18,522 nt of DNA, taken from assembly GCA_030017825.1 (NCBI GenBank), contig JASEGW010000018.1, positions 1-18,522 of the forward strand. Direction: 5' to 3'. A program made the position numbers and the translations under genes. This document shows positions 13,645-18,522 of this stretch, piece by piece (position 1 is the stretch's first letter; the number at the start of each line of letters is the position of its first letter). Below the pieces are notes generated by a model, which ran no database searches, was not told the origin of the DNA, and saw only the letters and a program-made list of their open reading frames with translations. Source of the stretch: a bacterium. GTDB lineage: Bacteria; UBA9089; JAHJRX01.

Positions 13645-14661
13645 TTAAAACTCTTTTCTTTGGGTAAATTGTTTTAATTTTTCTAAAACTTCTAAAGCTT
13701 TCTTTTTTTCAATAACTTCGTCAGCCAAGTTGATTCCTTCCTCTACTGTATCTACTTTGTTTATACATAGAAGAGCAAAGGCAGAATTTAAAAGCACTAT
13801 GTTTTTTAAATGACTATCTTTTCCATATAAGATATCTAAAGCTATGTTAGCATTATCTTCTATCGACCCTCCTTTTAAATCGTTTATTTGACATCTTTTT
13901 AGTCCATAATTTTCAGGAGAAATATAATAGGTTTTAACTTCATTATCTTTAAGCTCACTAATTTTGGTTCTTGTAGTTAAAGTTATCTCATCTAAACCAT
14001 CTTCGCCATGAACAATAAATGCTCTCTTAGATCCTAAGTTTTTCAAAGCTAAAGCCATAGTTTCGGTTAAATTAGGTCCATAAGTACCTAATATTTGATA
14101 CTTTGCTTCTGCAGGATTGGTAAGAGGACCTAAAATATTAAAAATGGTTCTGATTCCAATTTCTCTACGAGGACCTGCAGCGTGTTTCATAGCTCCATGA
14201 AGTAAAGGAGCATATAAAAATCCAAATCCTATCTGATTAATGCAATCTTCAACTACATTAGGCTCAACATTAATATTTACTCCTAAGCTTTCCAATAAAT
14301 CAGCACTGCCACACTTCGAAGAAACAGATTTATTGCCATGTTTAGCAACTTTGACCCCACATCCAGCAACCACCAAAGCTGAAACAGTAGAAATATTAAA
14401 AGTATTGCTCTTATCTCCACCCGTACCACAAGTATCTATTAAATCTCCTTCAATATTAATCTTGGTAGATTTTTCTCTCATAACCAAAGCTGCTCCTGCA
14501 ATCTCTGTTGCTGTCTCTCCTTTTATACGAAAGGCTGTAAGAATACTAGCAATTTGAGCTGAAGTAAGCTCTCCGTCCATAATCATATTCATAACTTGTT
14601 TAGATTCTTCAATATCTAAATTATTACCATTTACCAATGTTTCAATTATCTCTTTTATCAT
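13645..14661 (-). CDS. trpD: Anthranilate phosphoribosyltransferase
   Basis: TrpD transfers phosphoribose from PRPP to anthranilate, the second committed step. The 338-residue protein carries DTCGTGGDKSNTFNIST for PRPP binding, KHGNKSVSSKCGSADLLE, and GFLYAPLLHGAMKHAAGPRREIG for anthranilate binding, followed by IRTIFNILGPLTNPA. GEDGLDEIT lies in the C-terminal domain. Length and order fit the family, so it is not fused to a TrpG domain as in E. coli. Its ATG lies inside the end of trpG, with the two genes overlapping by 20 bases in different frames, a strong sign of translational coupling. Confidence 0.95.
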   Translation of the reverse strand: MIKEIIETLVNGNNLDIEESKQVMNMIMDGELTSAQIASILTAFRIKGETATEIAGAALVMREKSTKINIEGDLIDTCGTGGDKSNTFNISTVSALVVAGCGVKVAKHGNKSVSSKCGSADLLESLGVNINVEPNVVEDCINQIGFGFLYAPLLHGAMKHAAGPRREIGIRTIFNILGPLTNPAEAKYQILGTYGPNLTETMALALKNLGSKRAFIVHGEDGLDEITLTTRTKISELKDNEVKTYYISPENYGLKRCQINDLKGGSIEDNANIALDILYGKDSHLKNIVLLNSAFALLCINKVDTVEEGINLADEVIEKKKALEVLEKLKQFTQRKEF

Positions 14662-15253
14662 TAAAACAATGCTCCTTTAAGAAATTTTTAAGAATATTCT
14701 TACCTTCTTTTGTTAATATAGATTCAGGATGAAACTGGACACCCTCTAAGGGATATTCCTTATGTCTGATTCCCATCACCTCATCTTGTTCTGTCCAGGC
14801 AGATATTTCTAAAAATTCTGGAATGGTTTCCTTTTTAATAATTAAAGAATGATACCTGGTTGCCTCAAAAGGGTTTGAAATATTTTTATATATGCCTTTT
14901 TGGTCGTGATGAATCATAGAAGTTTTTCCATGCATAAGCCTATCAGCATGAACTATTTTTGCTCCAAATGCTTCTCCAATACACTGATGTCCCAAACAAA
15001 CCCCTAAAATTGGTACACATTCTTTAAATTCAACAATAATGTCTTTAGAAATTCCTGCCTTACTGGGTGTACCAGGACCAGGTGAAATTATAATAGCCTT
15101 AGGGTCTAATTTTCTTATTTGCGAAATATTTATCTTATTATTTCTATATACTTTTAATTTTTCTAGTGATTGATTGAAATTTATACATAAATCGCCAATA
15201 TATTGCACTAAATTATAAGTAAAAGAATCGTAATTGTCAATAATTAATATCAT
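14642..15253 (-). CDS. trpG: Anthranilate synthase glutaminase subunit
   Basis: TrpG releases ammonia from glutamine for TrpE. The 203-residue class I amidotransferase has IDNYDSFTYNLVQYIG at the N-terminus, ISPGPGTPSKAG for the oxyanion region, nucleophile Cys86 in ILGVCLGHQCIGEAFG, RYHSLII, and the His175/Glu177 pair in GVQFHPESIL. It could equally serve aminodeoxychorismate synthase as PabA, since the two are often shared, but its place between trpE and trpD makes TrpG the primary role. An AAGGA ribosome binding site lies six bases before the ATG. It overlaps trpD by 20 bases and follows trpE after 56 bases. Confidence 0.93.
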   Translation of the reverse strand: MILIIDNYDSFTYNLVQYIGDLCINFNQSLEKLKVYRNNKINISQIRKLDPKAIIISPGPGTPSKAGISKDIIVEFKECVPILGVCLGHQCIGEAFGAKIVHADRLMHGKTSMIHHDQKGIYKNISNPFEATRYHSLIIKKETIPEFLEISAWTEQDEVMGIRHKEYPLEGVQFHPESILTKEGKNILKNFLKEHCFNDKRDN

Positions 15254-15263
15254 TTTTTCCTTA

Positions 15264-15284
15264 ACACCCTAATGCCTAATCCCT
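15264..15284 (-). repeat. Three degenerate heptamers between trpE and trpG
   Basis: On the - strand agggatt, aggcatt and agggtgt follow each other without a gap, then the trpG ribosome binding site. The block resembles a short tandem-repeat remnant. It could be chance. Confidence 0.3.
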
Positions 15285-15309
15285 ATTGAAATAAGTTTAT
15301 CGTTTTTCG

Positions 15310-16776
15310 TCACTTGATCTTTAATGCTTCTATTAAGGCTTTGGCCTTATTGATAGTTTCAAAATATTCTGCTTCTGGGTCAGAATCTGCCACTATTCCA
15401 GCTCCAGCCTGAATATAAGCCCTACCCTCTTTTGTCAAGATAGTTCTTATGGTGATACAAGAATCAAAGTATTTTGAAAAACTAAAATAACAAATACAAC
15501 CTGCATAGGGTCCCCTTTTAATATTCTCTAATTCGTCTATTATTTCCATTGCTCTGATTTTAGGAGCTCCCGAAACTGTTCCTGCTGGAAAACAAGCCCT
15601 TATAGTGTCAAATTGGTCATATTTATTAGCATAAAGCTCTCCTTTAACAGAAGTTACAATGTGCATCACATGTGAATATTTTTCTATAGTCATAAATTCT
15701 GGCAGATTAATAGTTTTATAGTTACAAACCTTTCCAATATCATTACGACCTAAATCAACCAACATTACATGCTCTGCTCGCTCTTTAGGATCATTTAAGA
15801 GTTCTTTTTCTAACAAATAATCTTCTTCGGTATCTTTTCCTCGAGGTCTTGTGCCCGCAATAGGTCGAGTTTCTACCATAGAATTAGAGTATTTTACCAA
15901 CAACTCTGGCGATGAACCAATCAAGCTAATACTATCAAGTTCCAAATAAAACATGTATGGTGAAGGGTTTACTCTTCTTAGAGTTCTATACACACTAAAA
16001 GAATCTGCCTGGCTCTGCATAGAAAATCTTTGAGATAACACTACTTGAAATATATCTCCTTCTAAAATATATTTCTTAGCCTTATCCACGGATTGCATAA
16101 ACTCCTTTTTTGTAAAATTAGACTCTATTTCAAGATTTAAATCTTTATCATAGGTCACATCTATTTTTTTACTTAGGGGTTGGCTAACTTTTTTTATAAT
16201 TTCTTCAATCTTATATATAGCTTTTTCGTAAGCCTCTTTGGGATTATCTTTAATGTAAGCATTAGACACTACTTTCATAACATGTTTTATATGATCAAAA
16301 ATAACCACTTCATTTACAATTAAAAAGAATAAGTCTGGAACATTAAGATCGTTAGTATTGTTATCTGGTATGTCCTCGATGTATCTAATATAGTCATATC
16401 CGATGTATCCTACGGCACCTCCTGAAAATTCTGGAAGGTTTTTATCTTGCACGAAATCATAAGAATGCAAAAGATCCTTTAAATATATTAAAGGATCTTT
16501 CTGAACCTCAAAATCCTCTACCTTTTCTTCTTGATAAATGCTTCCTGTTTTATTCTTAGCTTGAAAAATTTTAAAAGGATTACTTCCAATAAAAGAATAG
16601 CGACCTAATTTTTCTCCACCTTCAACGCTTTCTAATAAAAAAGAATACTTTCCATTACTAATTTTACAAAATACAGAAACTGGAGTTTCTATATCGGCTA
16701 ATATTTCTTTGTATACGGGAACTATTTTTCCAGTATCTGCTTTTTTTCTAAATTCGTTATAATCAGGGTAATACAT
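15310..16776 (-). CDS. trpE: Anthranilate synthase large subunit
   Basis: TrpE converts chorismate and ammonia to anthranilate. At 488 residues it has full length. The N-terminal domain holds PVSVFCKI and FLLESVEGGEKLGRYSFIG, the LLES region where tryptophan binds in feedback-inhibited enzymes, so allosteric control is probably kept. The catalytic domain shows VVLSQRFS, LIGSSPELL, ETRPIAGTRPRG, AEHVMLVDLGRNDIG, FPAGTVSGAPKIRAMEII, RGPYAGCICYFSF and YIQAGAGIVADSDPEAE, with the residues expected for chorismate and magnesium binding. The LLES and AGT motifs favour TrpE over PabB. The ATG follows the hisIE stop with no base between them, so no trp-specific promoter or leader fits there. It is the first of a complete trpEGDCFBA series. 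Confidence 0.95.
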   Translation of the reverse strand: MYYPDYNEFRKKADTGKIVPVYKEILADIETPVSVFCKISNGKYSFLLESVEGGEKLGRYSFIGSNPFKIFQAKNKTGSIYQEEKVEDFEVQKDPLIYLKDLLHSYDFVQDKNLPEFSGGAVGYIGYDYIRYIEDIPDNNTNDLNVPDLFFLIVNEVVIFDHIKHVMKVVSNAYIKDNPKEAYEKAIYKIEEIIKKVSQPLSKKIDVTYDKDLNLEIESNFTKKEFMQSVDKAKKYILEGDIFQVVLSQRFSMQSQADSFSVYRTLRRVNPSPYMFYLELDSISLIGSSPELLVKYSNSMVETRPIAGTRPRGKDTEEDYLLEKELLNDPKERAEHVMLVDLGRNDIGKVCNYKTINLPEFMTIEKYSHVMHIVTSVKGELYANKYDQFDTIRACFPAGTVSGAPKIRAMEIIDELENIKRGPYAGCICYFSFSKYFDSCITIRTILTKEGRAYIQAGAGIVADSDPEAEYFETINKAKALIEALKIK

Positions 16777-17421
16777 TTATTTCTTTCTTCGTTTTCTAAG
16801 TTCTGCGTAAATATCCCTAGTGGTAATATTATTAATACTCAACATAATTAGCGTGTGAAACCACAAATCAGCAACTTCCATAATTATTCTTTCTTTGTTT
16901 TTATTTTTAACATCAATTATTACTTCTCCTGCTTCTTCAATAATTTTCTCTAACACCTTGTCTTCCCCTTTTTTAATCAATGAAGAGACATAGGATTCTG
17001 GAGAAGGGTTTTTCTTTCTATTTTCTATTACCTCGTAAACTTCATTAATAATATTCTCTTCCTGGGTCTTTTTTTCTAAGTGTTGGCCATTGATGTTAGT
17101 AAAAAAACAAGAATATTCTCCTGTATGACAAGCTACTCCATTTTGTTTAACTTTAATTAGTAGCGTATCTTTATCACAATCATAGCTAATATCCTTTACT
17201 TCTTGGAAGTTTCCCGAAGTCTCTCCTTTTATCCAATATTTTTTCCGGGAACGACTCCAGAAACAGGTTTTTTTGTCTTCTATGGTCTTCTTTAGAGAAT
17301 CTTTATTCATATAAGCTAGCATTAAGACTTCATTGCTTTGATAGTCTTGGATAATAGTTGGTATTAATCCTTGGTCATCATATTTTAAATCTTCAAGTCT
17401 ATCTTTTTTGCTTTCCTTCAT
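16777..17421 (-). CDS. hisI: Bifunctional phosphoribosyl-AMP cyclohydrolase / phosphoribosyl-ATP pyrophosphatase
   Basis: This HisIE fusion carries out steps two and three of histidine synthesis. Residues up to about 110 are the cyclohydrolase domain, with LMLAYMNKDSL, TCFWSRSRKKYWIKGETSGN, a metal site in DCDKDTLL, and GVACHTGEYSCFF. From about residue 122 the pyrophosphohydrolase domain follows, with YEVIENRKKNP, KIIEEAGEVIIDVKN and VADLWFHTLIML, the ExxE and Asp residues that bind magnesium. The total of 214 residues fits HisIE. The start overlaps the hisF stop by four bases (ATGA) and the stop abuts the trpE start. The other his genes are not in the window. Confidence 0.94.
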   Translation of the reverse strand: MKESKKDRLEDLKYDDQGLIPTIIQDYQSNEVLMLAYMNKDSLKKTIEDKKTCFWSRSRKKYWIKGETSGNFQEVKDISYDCDKDTLLIKVKQNGVACHTGEYSCFFTNINGQHLEKKTQEENIINEVYEVIENRKKNPSPESYVSSLIKKGEDKVLEKIIEEAGEVIIDVKNKNKERIIMEVADLWFHTLIMLSINNITTRDIYAELRKRRKK

Positions 17422-18233
17422 AATCTAACTATTACTCCTTTTTTACTTAGATATTTTTTAATTTCTATTATAGTCATTTCTCTAAAATGAAACAAGGAGG
17501 CTGCTAAAACAGAATTTGCTTTGCCTGAAGTCAGGGCTTCATAAAAATGTTCCATCCTACCTGCTCCCCCAGAAGCTATTACTGGAATGTTTAGGCCTTC
17601 AGCAATAGCTCTTGTAAGTTCTATATCATATCCTTCTTTGGTACCATCCCTATCCATGCTAGTCAGTAGAATTTCTCCACATCCATAATCTTCCATCTTT
17701 TTAGCCCAAGAAACAGCATCAATACCTGTGGGAGTTCTTCCTCCATGAATATAAACTTCCCATCTCTCACCAGAATCCAGATCTGTATTTTGCTTTCTGG
17801 CCCCTGCCTTTTGATCTCTATCTTCTGCTTTATGTCTTTTAGCATCTATAGCTACTACTATACATTGACTACCAAATCGTAGAGATGCATCTTTTACCAA
17901 CTTTGCTCTATTCACAGCAGCAGTATTTATAGAAACTCTATCAGCTCCTGCCTTTAAAAGTCTTTCAATATCTGATAAATTTCTTACCCCTCCACCTACA
18001 GTAAGAGGCATAAAGGCTACTTCAGCGGTTTTTTTTACAACCTCTACCATAGTTTCTCTATAATCACTAGAAGCAGTAATGTCTAAAAAAACTAATTCAT
18101 CGGCTCCTTCTTTATTATACAAGAAAGCTGCTTCTACGGGATCACCAGCATCCCGAATATTTACAAAATTAATTCCCTTTACTACTCTCCCTTTATCTAC
18201 ATCTAAGCAAGGAATAATTCTTTTTGCTAACAT
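17418..18233 (-). CDS. hisF: Imidazole glycerol phosphate synthase cyclase subunit, with an insert
   Basis: HisF uses ammonia from HisH to turn PRFAR into imidazole glycerol phosphate and AICAR. The barrel is intact: LAKRIIPCLDVDKGRVVKG with catalytic Asp11, FLDITAS, PLTVGGGVR, ADRVSINTAAV, GSQCIVVAIDAK with catalytic Asp130, GEILLTSMDRDGTKEGYD, PVIASGGAG and SVLAASLFHF. At 271 residues it is longer than the usual 250-258. The excess lies at about 134-157, where KAEDRDQKAGARKQNT and nearby residues interrupt the stretch that normally runs straight from AIDAKR to WEVY-HGG. The insert is low-complexity and in frame, in a loop after strand 5, so activity is probably kept. HisH is not visible here. 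The start is ATG 18233 with a weak ribosome binding site. Confidence 0.93.
   Translation of the reverse strand: MLAKRIIPCLDVDKGRVVKGINFVNIRDAGDPVEAAFLYNKEGADELVFLDITASSDYRETMVEVVKKTAEVAFMPLTVGGGVRNLSDIERLLKAGADRVSINTAAVNRAKLVKDASLRFGSQCIVVAIDAKRHKAEDRDQKAGARKQNTDLDSGERWEVYIHGGRTPTGIDAVSWAKKMEDYGCGEILLTSMDRDGTKEGYDIELTRAIAEGLNIPVIASGGAGRMEHFYEALTSGKANSVLAASLFHFREMTIIEIKKYLSKKGVIVRL
17763..17834 (-). repeat. In-frame low-complexity insertion within hisF
   Basis: About 72 bases encode roughly residues 134-157 of HisF, which other HisF proteins lack. The DNA contains cagatctggattctgg and purine-rich stretches unlike the surrounding gene, suggesting that a small repeat inserted without breaking the frame. 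Confidence 0.5.
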
Positions 18234-18290
18234 CTTATTCTTTTAAAAAATTATTTACTAATTTACTAATGTTGTAAATATGAAATTAAA

Positions 18291-18314
18291 AACTAGGGTC
18301 AAAATCTATCCCTA
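18291..18314 (-). promoter_or_regulatory. Possible leader hairpin with T-run before hisF
   Basis: On the - strand TAGGG (18314-18310) can pair with CCCTA (18298-18294) around an 11-base loop, and GTTTTTAATTT follows. It lies between the candidate promoter and the hisF start, so it could act as a weak attenuator. No leader peptide rich in His or Trp codons and no T-box sequence is seen. Confidence 0.25.
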
Positions 18315-18327
18315 CACCTTACAATTT

Positions 18328-18348
18328 AACCTAAATTCGATTTAAATA
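18328..18348. repeat. 21-bp sequence shared with 4001-4021
   Basis: Positions 18328-18348 match 4001-4021 at 19 of 21 bases in the same orientation; both end in ttcgatttaaata. Both sites lie upstream of a - strand gene and near a palindromic element. Confidence 0.5.
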
Positions 18349-18373
18349 AGTACCCATGCAAAAATAATTAGGT

Positions 18374-18382
18374 ATTGTAGCA
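18374..18382 (-). promoter_or_regulatory. Candidate extended -10 promoter for hisF
   Basis: On the - strand TGCTACAAT gives an extended -10 (TGn then TACAAT). The -35 region is weak and falls at the edge of the GC-rich palindrome. The leader to hisF would be about 135 bases. Confidence 0.3.
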
Positions 18383-18394
18383 TACTTAAGTAAA

Positions 18395-18450
18395 ATTCGA
18401 AGCAACGACCCACTTCGTGGGTGCCCCGCCACTTCGTGGATGCTTCGAAT
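18395..18450. repeat. GC-rich palindromic element with two internal hairpins
   Basis: Outer arms 18395-18404 (attcgaagca) and 18441-18450 (tgcttcgaat) are perfect complements. Between them lie two hairpins built on the same core, ccacttcgtgg: 18408-18422 (six-base stem) and 18429-18439 (four-base stem). The shape is a three-way junction or a REP-like unit. Its base composition stands out sharply from the AT-rich surroundings. No ORF crosses it. Confidence 0.65.
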
Positions 18451-18522
18451 GACCAAACTAAAAAATTAAAACAATACAAATATCTTTGGTTCCATATTAC
18501 GAAAGAGTGAATGATGTTTTGA

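Noticed and set aside
17663..17845. 60-codon frame on the - strand inside hisF
   Set aside because: It is an alternative frame across the hisF insert; hisF itself is clear and continuous.
18328..18361. Leader peptide before hisF (MGTYLNRI on the - strand)
   Set aside because: It has no His or Trp codons and no clear ribosome binding site.
18469..18522. Short open - strand frame entering from the right edge, ending near 18469
   Set aside because: Only about 17 codons are visible, next to a repeat element, with no recognisable sequence; not enough to call a gene.

Overview
This is an AT-rich bacterial chromosome segment, probably from an uncultured anaerobe. Biosynthetic genes are bacterial in type (separate AccD, HisIE fusion, TrpE/TrpG as two proteins). 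A CooC-type ATPase, normally tied to Ni-carbon monoxide dehydrogenase, and an EndoQ-type PHP nuclease suggest an anaerobic lineage. I cannot place the phylum from this window; deep-branching candidate phyla or a Firmicutes-like lineage would both fit.

Left part (about 1-3160, + strand): a string of small unrecognised ORFs, several tightly abutting or overlapping (a 5'-cut gene ending at 331, a 53-aa ORF, a 112-aa ORF, a 19-residue hydrophobic peptide, an 82-aa tail-anchored-like protein). They are followed by a secreted 3D-domain protein with its own promoter and by a CgeB-like glycosyltransferase. This part looks accessory. It holds a 20-nt motif in two copies, each bracketed by complementary arms, that no gene explains.

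Middle part (3154-4874): a CooC-like ATPase (- strand, TTG start) overlaps the end of the glycosyltransferase convergently. A 382-nt intergenic stretch carries a nested imperfect palindrome of about 190 bp. A stand-alone pyruvate-kinase C-terminal-domain protein (+ strand) follows, with a well-formed promoter and ribosome binding site.

Right part (4902-18233, all - strand): one long co-directional run. In transcription order it is hisF, hisIE, trpE, trpG, trpD, trpC, trpF, trpB, trpA, a four-PEGA-domain membrane protein, accD, folC and an EndoQ-like nuclease. The trp set is complete from chorismate to tryptophan and is joined base-to-base to hisIE, so the last steps of IGP/AICAR-forming histidine synthesis and all of tryptophan synthesis appear to share a transcript. 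HisH, the glutaminase partner of HisF, and the remaining his genes are not in view. AccD (malonyl-CoA synthesis) and FolC (folate glutamylation) follow trpA as they do in many bacteria, except that a PEGA protein is inserted here. HisF carries an extra ~24-residue low-complexity insert.

The right edge (18234-18522) holds a possible hisF promoter and leader hairpin and a conspicuously GC-rich palindromic element. Most of the window is ordinary metabolism. The least explained signals are the two-copy hairpin motif near 900 and 1300, the nested palindrome at 3955-4146, and a 21-bp sequence shared between 4001 and 18328.
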